A DNA stretch of 64,000 bases from Flavobacterium sp. ov086 (GCF_900187965.1 NZ_FZNL01000015.1:62001-126000); one strand, 5' to 3'; positions 1-8,368 are shown, counted from the stretch's first letter. Made by a program: numbers and translations. Notes: generated from the letters alone by a model not told the origin.

Positions 1-880
1 ATAATAAAATTGCAATAACAGTAATTCCCATAAATTCACTTGCAGGAGAAGCTAAATTCTGGCGATTACCAATGCTGTTAGATAGGTTAAAAAAACGTTC
101 AGTTGAGTTTTGAAAAACTGTATTAAAATAGTTTTCAGAATTATATCCTTTTACAACTTTCAATCCGCCGATAGTTTCTTCAATAGTAGATAAAAAAGTA
201 CCTTGTTCTTGCTGTGCTTTAGTTGATTGTTTTTTAAGTTGTTTTCCAATTAAAGAAATGATATAACCTGATACCGGAATAAAAATAAAAACAAATAGCG
301 TTAGTTTGGTGCTAATGATTAGCATTGTTGTTATAGTAAAAACTATGGTTAATGGTTCTTTTACAATAAGTTCCAATATGGCTAAAAATGAGTTTTGAAC
401 CTCATTTACATCAGCAGAAATTCTCGAGATAACATCACCTTTTCTTTTCTCAGAATAAAATGCCAAAGGAAGTTCCAGTGTTTTTTTATACAGCGCATTT
501 CGCATATCTTTTAAAACACCGTTTCGTAAAAAAGTGATAAAAAACATAGCTAAATAATCTGCTAAGTTTTTTAATAAAAAGATCGAAATTATAATTGCTA
601 CCATTATCGACAAAATGTATCCGGGATCATGATTGCCTTTTGTCGTGGTGATATAATAGCTTAAATAATCTTCACCATATTGCTGGAGTTTTAAGATCCC
701 TTGATATACTGGTTTTACTTTTCTTGCCTTTGTCTGATCAAATAATACCTGAAGCATTGGTATTAAAGCAACAAAAGAAAGTGTGCTAAAAAGCGCATAC
801 AAAACATTGAAAAAAATGTTTAGAAACGCATATTTTTTATACGGATATATAAAAGGAACTATTTTTTTGATATTACTCAT
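1..880 (-). CDS. ABC exporter, MsbA-like, N-terminal part (runs off left edge)
   Basis: An open frame runs from an ATG at 880 to the left edge, about 293 codons, beginning MSNIKKIVPFIYPYKK. It is the transmembrane half of a type I ABC exporter of the lipid A/multidrug kind. Visible are hydrophobic helices and the family region with FYSEKRKGDVISRISADVNE near residues 140-155, followed by TIEETIGGLKVVKGYN near 235-250. The nucleotide-binding domain lies outside the window. The start codon directly follows the stop of the upstream DUF1016 gene (883-881), so the two are probably co-transcribed. The substrate cannot be told from this half; a lipid flippase is the family default. Confidence 0.88.
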   Translation of the reverse strand, partial: MSNIKKIVPFIYPYKKYAFLNIFFNVLYALFSTLSFVALIPMLQVLFDQTKARKVKPVYQGILKLQQYGEDYLSYYITTTKGNHDPGYILSIMVAIIISIFLLKNLADYLAMFFITFLRNGVLKDMRNALYKKTLELPLAFYSEKRKGDVISRISADVNEVQNSFLAILELIVKEPLTIVFTITTMLIISTKLTLFVFIFIPVSGYIISLIGKQLKKQSTKAQQEQGTFLSTIEETIGGLKVVKGYNSENYFNTVFQNSTERFFNLSNSIGNRQNLASPASEFMGITVIAILL

Positions 881-1918
881 TTATTTATAGATGTTATTTT
901 CTGCTATAGCAATGGCTCTTTCCAGTTTTTCTAGCAATAATTTTTTTTCGGGTAATTGGGTTAAATAAGCTGAGACTTTAATTTGCTCATCATTATCCAG
1001 CATCAAATAATTGATTTGTTCAGGAGATTTTTCACTGCACAAAATTAATCCAATTGGTTTGTTTTCGCCTTCTTTTTGTTCGTTTTTCTCGAGCCAACGT
1101 AGATATAATTCCATTTGACCTTTGTAACCGGCTTTAAATTTTCCTAATTTTAAGTCAATAGCAACTAATCGGCGTAGGCCACGATGGTAAAAAAGCAGAT
1201 CGATGTAGAAATCTTCGTCATCAATTGTAATTCTTTTTTGACGCGCAAGAAAAGCAAATTCACTGCCCATTTCAGTAATGAAATTTTGCAGTTGAGCTAA
1301 GATAGAACTCTCTAAATCCTTTTCGGAATAACTATCATGCAATCCTAAAAAGTCTAAGAAATAAGGATCTCGAAAAGTTAAATCAGGACTTATTTGTTTA
1401 TCGTTTTTTAATGATGCTAAATCATTAATAATGGTTTGTTCGGGTTTTTTACTGATAGCAGTTCTTTCATAAAGCATACTGTCAATGCGTTCTTGCAAAG
1501 TTCTGACACTCCATCTTTCGTGAACACTCATCTGGATGTAAAACTCTCTTTTAATATTGTTTTCAATATAAATTAGAGTTCTAATATGAGACCAACTCAA
1601 TTGTGCACACACTGTGTGCACAATTGTAAGATCTTGAATTATAGTGTTTAACTTGATGAAACTGTGTAGGTTTCTTTTGTTAAAACCAGTTCCATATCTG
1701 CTAGAAAGCTCTATACTTAAATTTTTAATCAGTTTTTTTCCATAATCAGCTCGGTCGTTTTTAAGAATCTCCTCATTAATGGTTTTTCCAATTTTCCAAT
1801 ACAGCAAAGTTAATTCCTGATTAACCGTTTTGGCAACAAAATGACGAGTCCGATCTATTAATCCAATAATTGAATCTAATAGTTCAGGTTGATCGTTAGT
1901 GTCAATTTTGTCACTCAT
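881..1918 (-). CDS. DUF1016 / YhcG-family PD-(D/E)XK nuclease
   Basis: 345 aa. The N-terminal DUF1016 winged-helix region covers about residues 10-165 and contains the family block LSWSH at 107-111. The C-terminal nuclease-like domain covers about 170-335. The likely PD-(D/E)XK core is DFYIDLLFYH (236-245) followed by VAIDLKLGKF (252-261), where D255 and K257 form the (D/E)xK pair. YhcG-family proteins often sit beside type I restriction genes, but no hsdRMS gene is present here, so this is an orphan copy. It lies between pgm and an ABC exporter with almost no spacing on either side. It carries an exact 29-bp palindrome inside the coding sequence. The nuclease activity is inferred from the family; the biological role is unknown. 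Confidence 0.88.
   Translation of the reverse strand: MSDKIDTNDQPELLDSIIGLIDRTRHFVAKTVNQELTLLYWKIGKTINEEILKNDRADYGKKLIKNLSIELSSRYGTGFNKRNLHSFIKLNTIIQDLTIVHTVCAQLSWSHIRTLIYIENNIKREFYIQMSVHERWSVRTLQERIDSMLYERTAISKKPEQTIINDLASLKNDKQISPDLTFRDPYFLDFLGLHDSYSEKDLESSILAQLQNFITEMGSEFAFLARQKRITIDDEDFYIDLLFYHRGLRRLVAIDLKLGKFKAGYKGQMELYLRWLEKNEQKEGENKPIGLILCSEKSPEQINYLMLDNDEQIKVSAYLTQLPEKKLLLEKLERAIAIAENNIYK
1598..1626. repeat. 29-bp perfect palindrome inside the DUF1016 gene
   Basis: Two 14-bp arms, CAATTGTGCACACA (1598-1611) and its exact reverse complement (1613-1626), flank a single central C. The palindrome overlaps codons for the conserved stretch before LSWSH. A match this long inside an AT-rich gene is unlikely by chance. 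It could be a protein-binding site or simply a constraint of the codons; the sequence alone does not decide. Confidence 0.9.
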
Positions 1919-1923
1919 TATTT

Positions 1924-3654
1924 TTATTTCAATTGCATTCCTGCAATAATGCTTTGAATTTTTTCGTCTAAGAAACTTTCTGCGGCGTCAAAATTTTCAA
2001 CAGAATCTAATTCTGCATTTACACTAATATAGAATTTAATTTTTGGTTCCGTTCCACTTGGTCTTGCGCAAATTTTAGAACCATCTTCAGTATAATAAAT
2101 CAACACATTCGATTTCGGAATGTCCATCGTAGATTCTTCGCCAGTCAATAAATTTAATGCGATAGAAGATTGGTAATCCTCAACCATAATCACGCGTTGT
2201 CCGCTGATTTTTTTCAAAGGATTTTCACGTAAATCAATCATCATCTGATTGATTTCCTGCAAACCTTCCATTCCTTTTTTAGTCAAAGAAACCAAGTATT
2301 CTTTGTAGAAGCCATTTTCAACATAAAGTTGTAAAAGTTCTTTATAAACACTGCTTCCGGCAGCTTTTGCCTGAGCAGCAACTTCACATATTAATAAGGT
2401 AGCCGCAACAGCATCTTTGTCTCTCACAGCGTCGCCAACCATAAAACCAAAGCTTTCTTCACCACCTCCAATAAATTCAAGCTCAGGGAAATCTTTAATC
2501 ATTTTGGCAATCCATTTAAAGCCGGTCAAACCAACTTTGCATTCTACACCATAGGTAGTTGCTAATTCCATCATCATTGGCGTAGAAACGATTGTAGAGC
2601 CCACGAATTGTTTTCCATTAATTTTACCTGCTTTTTTCCATTGTTTCAATAAGAAAGAAGTCATTAATATCATGGTTTGATTTCCGTTAAGCAAAATCAT
2701 TTTGCCGTCGTTATTTCTAACTGCAACACCAAGACGATCACAATCAGGATCAGTTCCAACAACGATATCTGAGTTCGTTTTATCTGCCAATGCCAAAGCC
2801 ATTGTCAGAGCTTCAGGCTCTTCTGGATTTGGAGATTTTACCGTTGGGAAATTCCCGTCAGGAATTGCTTGTTCCGGTACAATATGTACGTTTTTGTAAC
2901 CTGCTTGTGATAAAGTATCAGGAACAGATTTTATAGAAGTTCCGTGCAGCGAGGTAAAAACAATCTGTAAATTGTCTTTGGCGGCAGCGAGAGTATTAAA
3001 ACTTGCGTTTTCGATAGATGATTTTACAAAAGCTTTATCAATTTCGGTATCGATATATTGAATCAGGCTTTCGTTTGCATTGAATTTTATTTTGTCGTAA
3101 CCCAAATTTTCGATCACGTTGATAATTGCAGCATCTTGTGGAGGAACGATTTGTCCGCCATCTTCCCAGTATACTTTATATCCGTTATATTCCGGCGGAT
3201 TATGAGAAGCAGTTAATACAATTCCGCATTGGCAGCCTAAATATTTAAGCGCAAAAGATAATTCCGGAGTTGGACGCAAATCCGAGAATAAATAAACATG
3301 GATTCCGTTTGCAGAGAAAACATCGGCAACAACTTTTGCCAATGTATTACTATTGTGACGGCAATCGTAAGCAATAACAACTTTTAAAGGTTGATTTGGA
3401 AAAACTTCATGCATGTAATCAGACAATCCTTGTGTGTTTTTTCCAAGCGTATATTTGTTGATTCTATTATTACCAACGCCCATAACACCGCGCATTCCGC
3501 CAGTTCCAAATTCCAAATTTTTATAAAAACTTTCTTCAAGTTCTTTAGGTGAAGTTGTTATTAATTCCTTAACCGCCGCTTGTGTTTCGTTGTCAAATGT
3601 AGGAGTTAACCATTCGTTTACAGCATTCAAAATATTAGGTGCTATATTCATCAT
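1924..3654 (-). CDS. pgm: Phosphoglucomutase / phosphomannomutase
   Basis: 576 aa, full length for the alpha-D-phosphohexomutase family (PgcA/YbbT type). It would interconvert glucose-1-phosphate and glucose-6-phosphate in the cytoplasm. Four signature blocks are visible: the phosphoserine loop TASHNPP (148-154, active Ser150), the metal loop GTDPDCDRLG near residue 300, the sugar-specificity loop GGGEESFGFM near 400, and the phosphate-binding loop RPSGTEPKIKFY near 530. Two consecutive Met codons open the frame, so the start is 3654 or 3651. The DUF1016 gene follows five bases downstream. Specificity for glucose rather than mannose is not certain. Confidence 0.93.
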   Translation of the reverse strand: MMNIAPNILNAVNEWLTPTFDNETQAAVKELITTSPKELEESFYKNLEFGTGGMRGVMGVGNNRINKYTLGKNTQGLSDYMHEVFPNQPLKVVIAYDCRHNSNTLAKVVADVFSANGIHVYLFSDLRPTPELSFALKYLGCQCGIVLTASHNPPEYNGYKVYWEDGGQIVPPQDAAIINVIENLGYDKIKFNANESLIQYIDTEIDKAFVKSSIENASFNTLAAAKDNLQIVFTSLHGTSIKSVPDTLSQAGYKNVHIVPEQAIPDGNFPTVKSPNPEEPEALTMALALADKTNSDIVVGTDPDCDRLGVAVRNNDGKMILLNGNQTMILMTSFLLKQWKKAGKINGKQFVGSTIVSTPMMMELATTYGVECKVGLTGFKWIAKMIKDFPELEFIGGGEESFGFMVGDAVRDKDAVAATLLICEVAAQAKAAGSSVYKELLQLYVENGFYKEYLVSLTKKGMEGLQEINQMMIDLRENPLKKISGQRVIMVEDYQSSIALNLLTGEESTMDIPKSNVLIYYTEDGSKICARPSGTEPKIKFYISVNAELDSVENFDAAESFLDEKIQSIIAGMQLK

Positions 3655-3687
3655 TCGTATCTTTTTATATTTAAATAATAATAATTT

Positions 3688-3776
3688 TCAGGAGCTATTT
3701 CCTGCTATCATTCCAATCTTTTTTATCCGCCGCGGCGAATAAAAAAGGATTTTCCCTTCTATCAGGGCTAGGGCTT
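3688..3776. repeat. GC-rich structured intergenic element
   Basis: Between pgm and the GT2 gene, about 90 bp are clearly richer in G+C than the surroundings and built of short hairpins: CAGGA...TCCTG near 3689-3703 and CCGCCGCGGCG at 3727-3737. The words GGAGCTATTTCCTGCTATC and ATCAGGGCTAGGGC are ones I recall as recurring in Flavobacterium intergenic regions. It encodes no convincing protein. A REP-like dispersed element is the best description; genome-wide copy number is not visible here. Confidence 0.55.
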
Positions 3777-3780
3777 TATG

Positions 3781-4737
3781 TTAAAAATTAACCTCTCGGG
3801 CAACTTTATAACGAGCTTCGTTACTTTTAGTTCTCAAAATAATCTCTCCCAGAAAGCCTGCTAAGAATAATTGAGTTCCTAAAATCATAGTTGTTAAAGC
3901 AATAAAAAACCAAGGATTACTGGTTATTAAGCTATATTTCATTCCATTATACATATGGTATAATTTTGAAACTCCAATATAACCCGCCAATAAAAAACCG
4001 ATAATAAACATTAAAGAACCCATTGCTCCAAACAAGTGCATTGGTCTTTTTCCGAATCTTGATAAAAACCAAATCGTAATCAAATCGAGGAAACCGTTTA
4101 TAAAACGTTCCATTCCAAATTTGGTTTCACCATATTTACGAGCTTGGTGAATTACTACTTTTTCTCCAATTTTATTAAAACCGGCATTTTTTGCCAAAAC
4201 CGGAATGTATCGGTGCATTTCGCCCGAAACTTCAATGTTTTTAACAACTGTATTTTTATATGCTTTTAATCCGCAGTTAAAATCATTTAATTCAACGCCC
4301 GAAGTTTTTCTGGCAGCCCAATTAAATAGTTTTGAAGGAAGATTTTTTGCCACAACTGAGTCGTAACGTTTCTTTTTCCATCCAGAAACCAAATCAAATT
4401 TCTGAGCCGTAATCATTTCGTATAATCCTGGAATTTCATCCGGGCTATCTTGCAAATCGGCATCCATAGTAATAATCACATCACCTTTTGCTTTTGCAAA
4501 ACCAGCGTGTAAAGCTTGCGATTTTCCAAAGTTCTTCATGAAGCGAATTCCTTTTACATTTGGATTTTCGTTCGAAAAACTTTCAATAATATTCCAAGAA
4601 TCATCCGTACTGCCATCATCTACAAAAATGATTTCATAAGAGTAATTATTAGATTGCATCACTTTAATAATCCACGTGTAGAGTTCTTTCAGTGATTCCT
4701 CCTCGTTTAGAAGCGGTATAAGTATAGATAAATTCAT
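3781..4737 (-). CDS. Family 2 glycosyltransferase with two C-terminal TM helices
   Basis: 318 aa. The N-terminal GT-A domain (about 1-225) has the nucleotide-sugar start SILIPLLNEEESL, the VDDGSTDDS block at 39-47 and the DxD motif in MDADLQDSPD (91-100). Two hydrophobic helices follow at roughly 235-258 and 275-302. This matches the DPM1/GtrB-like group that transfers a sugar from a nucleotide donor to a polyprenyl phosphate at the inner face of the cytoplasmic membrane. The donor and acceptor are not readable from sequence. The DUF4199 gene lies nine bases upstream, so they likely share a transcript. Confidence 0.9.
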   Translation of the reverse strand: MNLSILIPLLNEEESLKELYTWIIKVMQSNNYSYEIIFVDDGSTDDSWNIIESFSNENPNVKGIRFMKNFGKSQALHAGFAKAKGDVIITMDADLQDSPDEIPGLYEMITAQKFDLVSGWKKKRYDSVVAKNLPSKLFNWAARKTSGVELNDFNCGLKAYKNTVVKNIEVSGEMHRYIPVLAKNAGFNKIGEKVVIHQARKYGETKFGMERFINGFLDLITIWFLSRFGKRPMHLFGAMGSLMFIIGFLLAGYIGVSKLYHMYNGMKYSLITSNPWFFIALTTMILGTQLFLAGFLGEIILRTKSNEARYKVAREVNF

Positions 4738-4746
4738 TTATAATTT

Positions 4747-5277
4747 TTATTCTTGTGTAGATTTGCTTTTAAAAAATGCTGCGAAAATTAAACCAAAAAC
4801 AGAACTGATTACGATTGCAAAAGCAGATCCCTTTAATAGTTCAAATGTTGAATACGGATTGTTTAATTTCATTTTTGCAATAGTTTCATTGATAACCGAT
4901 GCCGGAGATCCAAATTTTTGCATCATTTCAACGGTGTATTTAATCACTAATTCGTGCACAGTTTCTTTTGCAGCCGGATCAATAACGTTAAATAGAATAA
5001 TATTAAAAAAAGTAGAAATCAGAATTCCAATTACAGCAGCAATAAAATAAGTAGTAAAGGCATCTTTAAAAGGAAAAACTCCCTTTAAATCTTTCTTGGT
5101 TTTAGAAAGTAAAAGGATGCTAATAGTCAGACTTATAGCTATTCCAACAAGTCCAACCCACCATGCAGTGAATAAATGTAGATCAACCGCATATATAGTT
5201 GCAGTAATTAATGCAGATGCAATTCCAATCATTACACCATAAGTAATACCATTCTTTTTTATAACTTCATTGATCAT
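4747..5277 (-). CDS. DUF4199 membrane protein
   Basis: 176 aa with four predicted TM helices at about 13-32, 37-57, 73-98 and 150-168. A soluble, charged stretch at 105-145 lies between helices 3 and 4. Length and pattern fit DUF4199, a family of unknown function common in Bacteroidota. It is first in a probable two-gene unit with the GT2 glycosyltransferase, so a link to envelope glycan or lipid assembly is plausible but only by neighbourhood. Confidence 0.75.
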   Translation of the reverse strand: MINEVIKKNGITYGVMIGIASALITATIYAVDLHLFTAWWVGLVGIAISLTISILLLSKTKKDLKGVFPFKDAFTTYFIAAVIGILISTFFNIILFNVIDPAAKETVHELVIKYTVEMMQKFGSPASVINETIAKMKLNNPYSTFELLKGSAFAIVISSVFGLIFAAFFKSKSTQE

Positions 5278-5380
5278 ATTTCTATATGTTTAAAATTAAT
5301 CCACAAATATAGCAATTCCCAATATAATGAGAGGTAAAAAAAGCTTTTTGAATTTAACTAAAAAAAAGTGAGTTAAAGAT

Positions 5381-5409
5381 TTGTATATTAAAAAAGAATT
5401 GTAAATTTG
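5381..5409 (+). promoter_or_regulatory. Bacteroidota-type promoter of the bL31 gene
   Basis: TTG at 5381-5383 and TAAATTTG at 5402-5409 are separated by 18 bases. This matches the Flavobacterium consensus TTG-N19-TAnnTTTG closely. Transcription would begin about 5415, giving a leader of roughly 110 bases before the ATG at 5526. Leaders of ribosomal-protein genes can carry autoregulatory structure; none is obvious here. Confidence 0.75.
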
Positions 5410-5525
5410 CAGACTCAAAATAATTAAAATTTTAAACAAAAAAGAGTATACTTTGTTTACACCTTTTTCTAACCATGGAAAAGCTTCAAAATAAAAATGC
5501 TCTAAACAATAAATAAAAGAAAAAG

Positions 5526-5780
5526 ATGAAAAAAGGAATTCACCCAGAAAATTACAGATTAGTTGCATTTAAAGACATGTCAAATGATGACGTTTTTATC
5601 ACTAAATCTACTGCAGATACAAAAGAAACAATTGAAGTTGACGGAGTTGAGTATCCAGTTGTAAAAATGGAGATTTCTAGAACATCTCACCCTTTTTATA
5701 CTGGTAAATCTAAACTTATCGATACTGCAGGACGTATTGACAAGTTCAAAACTAAATATGCAAAACACGTTAAAAACTAA
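5526..5780 (+). CDS. rpmE2: 50S ribosomal protein L31, type B (bL31)
   Basis: 84 aa, starting MKKGIHPENYRLVAFKDMSN. The sequence matches bL31 of the type B class: it is slightly longer than type A and has none of the zinc-ligand cysteines, so it would not depend on zinc. It binds the 50S central protuberance and bridges to the 30S head. The gene stands alone, with its own promoter upstream and an intrinsic terminator 20 bases downstream. No second, zinc-binding L31 copy is seen in the window. Confidence 0.96.
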   Translation: MKKGIHPENYRLVAFKDMSNDDVFITKSTADTKETIEVDGVEYPVVKMEISRTSHPFYTGKSKLIDTAGRIDKFKTKYAKHVKN

Positions 5781-5799
5781 TAACTGTTTTTATTTATAC

Positions 5800-5828
5800 A
5801 AAAGCCTTCCAATCGGAAGGCTTTTTTT
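5800..5828 (+). terminator. Intrinsic terminator after rpmE2
   Basis: A GCCTTCC/GGAAGGC stem with a short AATC loop is followed by seven T residues. Upstream A residues pair with part of the T run. Confidence 0.9.
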
Positions 5829-5843
5829 ATGGAGTTGTAAAAT

Positions 5844-5965
5844 TTAACCGTAAAGTTCACAAAGTTTTTTATCTAAGTTTGTGCTTAGTAAACGCAAAGT
5901 TCGCAAAGCTTGTGAATAATGACTTTGCGAGCTTTGCGTAAAACCTTTGCGCACTTTGCGGTTAA
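5844..5965. repeat. Nested inverted repeat of the GCAAAGTTCGCAAAG family
   Basis: An outer pair (TTAACCGTAAAGTTCACAAAG-like at 5844-5864 against CTTTGCGCACTTTGCGG at 5945-5961 and beyond) encloses an inner pair: ACGCAAAGTTCGCAAAGC at 5892-5909 against CTTTGCGAGCTTTGCGT at 5923-5939. The transcript would fold into a long hairpin. A degenerate relative lies at 52746-52812. The motif resembles dispersed repeats I recall from Flavobacterium intergenic DNA. It does not look like coding sequence. Confidence 0.75.
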
Positions 5966-6058
5966 ATGATTATTAATATAAAAAACGTATTAACTAAAAA
6001 AGCAACTATTTTCTTATTTTGAATAAGCGTACTTTTAATCAAACCCATAAAATATTTG

Positions 6059-6066
6059 TAACTTTG
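6059..6066 (+). promoter_or_regulatory. Probable -7 box for the alt-GlmU gene
   Basis: TAACTTTG matches TAnnTTTG exactly, 48 bases before the ATG. No clear TTG lies 19 bases upstream, only a T-rich stretch, so the -33 half is weak. Confidence 0.5.
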
Positions 6067-6114
6067 AGCTCGATAACCAAATCGAGATTTTAACAAGTAC
6101 CAAATTTTTTATTT

Positions 6115-7290
6115 ATGAATTACATTCTTTTTGACGGTCCCGTCCGGAATGCTTTATTGCCTTTTACCTTCACAAGACCTGTTGCTGATATCTTAATTGG
6201 AATCATGACGATTCGTCAAAAATGGGAAGCGCGCTTAGGTTCTACTATAACTACAATTACTGAAGATTATTTATCTGCTAAATTTCCTATGGTGGAAATG
6301 GAAGAAAATGTAATGATAAATGCTGCTTATTTACCAAATGATACGTTGGCAGAATTGATTTCTGATTTAAAAGAAAATCAAGCCATTTTTAAAGGTGATG
6401 ATGTAATCGCTTTTTTTACAACAGAAAATCAGGAAGAAGTAGATTTTGATTCGTACGAAATCATTCAATATAATGACGAAAGCTTAACAGTTGAACATAC
6501 CTGGGATATATTCTCTAAAAATGATGCGGCAATTCGTGAAGACTTCGCTTATTTAACCGAAGATAGAAAATCGCAGCCAATTCCGAAAAGTGTAAACGTC
6601 ATTGCGCCCGAAAATATATTTATTGAGGAGGGTGCAAAACTGGAGTTTGTTACTTTAAATGCTTCAAATGGTCCTATATATATAGGTAAGAATTCCGAAA
6701 TTATGGAAGGAACCGTAATTCGTGGCCCTTTTGCTTTATGCGAAAATGCTCAAGTAAAACTAAATGCCAAAGTTTATGGAGCAACAACTGTTGGTCCCGG
6801 ATCAAGAATTGGGGGAGAAGTTAAAAATTCTGTTCTTTTTGCAAATTCGAACAAAGGGCATGATGGATTTTTAGGAGATTCTGTTTTAGGCGAATGGTGT
6901 AATATTGGAGCGGACAGTAACAATTCGAACCTGAAAAATAACTATGAAGAAGTTAAATTATGGAGTTACGAAACCGAAGGTTTTGCTAAAACAGGACTTC
7001 AGTTTTGTGGTTTGATGATGGGAGATCATAGTAAATGCGGAATCAACACTATGTTTAATACCGGAACTGTAGTTGGAGTGAGCGCTAATATTTTTGGAAG
7101 CGGTTTTCCTCGTAATTTTGTTCCTAGTTTTTCTTGGGGAGGAGCAGCTGGTTTTACAACTTATGTAACCAAAAAAGCTTTTGAAACAGCAAAATTAGTA
7201 ATGGGAAGACGAAACATAGATTTCGACGAAACTGAATCTGCAATATTAGAACATATTTTTGAAGAAACTAAAAAGTGGAGAAAAGATTAA
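6115..7290 (+). CDS. GlmU-like sugar nucleotidyltransferase (alt-GlmU)
   Basis: 391 aa. The N-terminal half begins MNYILFDGPVRNALLPFTFTR and carries the nucleotidyltransferase-like fold, with the conserved opening FTRPVADI typical of the Bacteroidota alternative GlmU family (TIGR03991). The C-terminal half (about 170-350) shows hexapeptide-type repeats, such as IGKNSEIMEGTVIRG, VGPGSRIGGEVKNSV and IGADSNNSNL, expected of a left-handed beta helix. It is thought to act in UDP-GlcNAc formation or a related sugar activation for peptidoglycan and LPS. This is inference from the family; the classical GlmU motif set is not present. The gene is monocistronic, with a terminator shared with the opposing PepSY gene. 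Confidence 0.85.
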   Translation: MNYILFDGPVRNALLPFTFTRPVADILIGIMTIRQKWEARLGSTITTITEDYLSAKFPMVEMEENVMINAAYLPNDTLAELISDLKENQAIFKGDDVIAFFTTENQEEVDFDSYEIIQYNDESLTVEHTWDIFSKNDAAIREDFAYLTEDRKSQPIPKSVNVIAPENIFIEEGAKLEFVTLNASNGPIYIGKNSEIMEGTVIRGPFALCENAQVKLNAKVYGATTVGPGSRIGGEVKNSVLFANSNKGHDGFLGDSVLGEWCNIGADSNNSNLKNNYEEVKLWSYETEGFAKTGLQFCGLMMGDHSKCGINTMFNTGTVVGVSANIFGSGFPRNFVPSFSWGGAAGFTTYVTKKAFETAKLVMGRRNIDFDETESAILEHIFEETKKWRKD

Positions 7291-7333
7291 TTAAATTAGA
7301 TAATTAGTCAATTTGATAATTCGAAAATTAAGA

Positions 7334-7366
7334 AACCCGACAGATTTTTAAAGATCTGTCGGGTTT
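7334..7366. terminator. Bidirectional terminator between alt-GlmU and PepSY-like genes
   Basis: AACCCGACAGAT pairs with ATCTGTCGGGTT around a short loop, followed by T residues on the plus strand. It lies between two convergent genes, so it can serve both. Confidence 0.88.
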
Positions 7367-7373
7367 TGTTGTA

Positions 7374-8237
7374 TTAATTATCAATTCTAAGGAAATTTCC
7401 TTGTGTATCAAATACCAATTCTACATCATTAGATAACTCTACATCTGTATATGTTTTTTCATTGTCAATTTGTGTGATAAACAAATTAGGATAGTTTGCA
7501 GTTACATAAGTAGCAATCTTTGCAGGAATTAAAGCGTTTGGTATTGCCAGGGTTCCTCCGTCAATTTCTGTCCAGTTTCCATTAATATCAAAATCAATTT
7601 CGAAGCCGTTTGAAAGTGAAACATCATAAATAGTTCCGTTTGTACTTGCACTATTTTTTTTCTCCACTAATCTAATTGTTGCTGCGGGAAAATGTGTGCT
7701 AATTAGCGTTTTTGCCGCTGCTGGCAGTGTACTTGAATTAACTACAACTTCATTATGATTGTCTCCGTCTTTATCAATTCGTACAAAATCCCCTCCTGAT
7801 GTAAAAACCAGATCTAATCCGTTAGAAAGTTCTACATCATATTTAGTTTTCTCGTTTTCAATTTGTACAATAAATAAATTAGGGTAATTGGCAGCTATAT
7901 AAGTATTGATTTTTTCGGGTATCAAACTAGTTGGAATAGCTTGAGTTCCTCCATCAATTTCTGTCCAGTTTCCGTTAGCATCAAAATCAATTTCAAAACC
8001 GTTTGCCAGCGAAACATCATACACAGTGCCATTTACACTAGGAGTTTTTAATTTTGTTGCCGATTTATATATCGCATCAGGAAAGTAAGTTTCTGTAAAT
8101 GTTTTTGCCGTAGATGGCAGAGTTGTTGGTTCGATTGCAGTTTTATCAGTAGTTGCAACATTATCATTGCTGTCGCAAGAAGTTGCAGAAAGTAAAATAG
8201 ATAAAGCCATAAAACTTGTTAAGAATGTTTTTTTCAT
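7374..8237 (-). CDS. PepSY-like lipoprotein with duplicated domain
   Basis: 287 aa. The signal peptide MKKTFLTSFMALSILLSATSC ends in a lipobox with Cys21, so it is an exported lipoprotein. Two tandem copies of the PepSY-like unit (PF11396, BLIP-like fold) cover roughly 40-155 and 165-287. Each contains the block GFEIDFDxNGNWTEIDGG followed by IP..LIPxKIxTY..NYPN. The function of the family is unknown; it is often found next to two-component systems, as here. The promoter carries the TTCC-N7-TTCC box shared with two other promoters in this cluster. The internal duplication is recent enough that whole phrases are still identical. Confidence 0.85.
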   Translation of the reverse strand: MKKTFLTSFMALSILLSATSCDSNDNVATTDKTAIEPTTLPSTAKTFTETYFPDAIYKSATKLKTPSVNGTVYDVSLANGFEIDFDANGNWTEIDGGTQAIPTSLIPEKINTYIAANYPNLFIVQIENEKTKYDVELSNGLDLVFTSGGDFVRIDKDGDNHNEVVVNSSTLPAAAKTLISTHFPAATIRLVEKKNSASTNGTIYDVSLSNGFEIDFDINGNWTEIDGGTLAIPNALIPAKIATYVTANYPNLFITQIDNEKTYTDVELSNDVELVFDTQGNFLRIDN

Positions 8238-8275
8238 GATCTGAATATTTAAAATTTAAGTTTTTTATTATAGTG

Positions 8276-8310
8276 CAATATTATAATGTGAATCTGGAAA
8301 CAATTAGGAA
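8276..8310 (-). promoter_or_regulatory. Promoter of the 287-aa PepSY gene with TTCC-N7-TTCC box
   Basis: Read on the minus strand, the 15-mer TTCCTAATTGTTTCC (8310-8296) has its TTG in the -33 position. A spacer of 17 follows, then TAATATTG (8283-8276), one mismatch from TAnnTTTG. The two TTCC half-sites are 11 bases apart, one helical turn, as expected for tandem binding of an OmpR-family regulator. The same arrangement occurs at 9338-9372 and 11373-11407. Confidence 0.7.
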
Positions 8311-8341
8311 TTTTCTTATTTTTTATAAATTTATTATAAAA

Positions 8342-8368
8342 AAGCTCCAATTTAAAATATCGGAGCTT
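8342..8368 (-). terminator. Terminator after the 165-aa PepSY gene
   Basis: AAGCTCC pairs with GGAGCTT; on the minus strand the stem is followed by a run of T residues. It separates the two-gene PepSY operon from the next PepSY gene. Confidence 0.75.

Noticed and set aside
5296..5568. A 90-aa minus-strand frame over the bL31 promoter
   Set aside because: Low-complexity hydrophobic translation of AT-rich DNA which overlaps a consensus promoter and the start of rpmE2.
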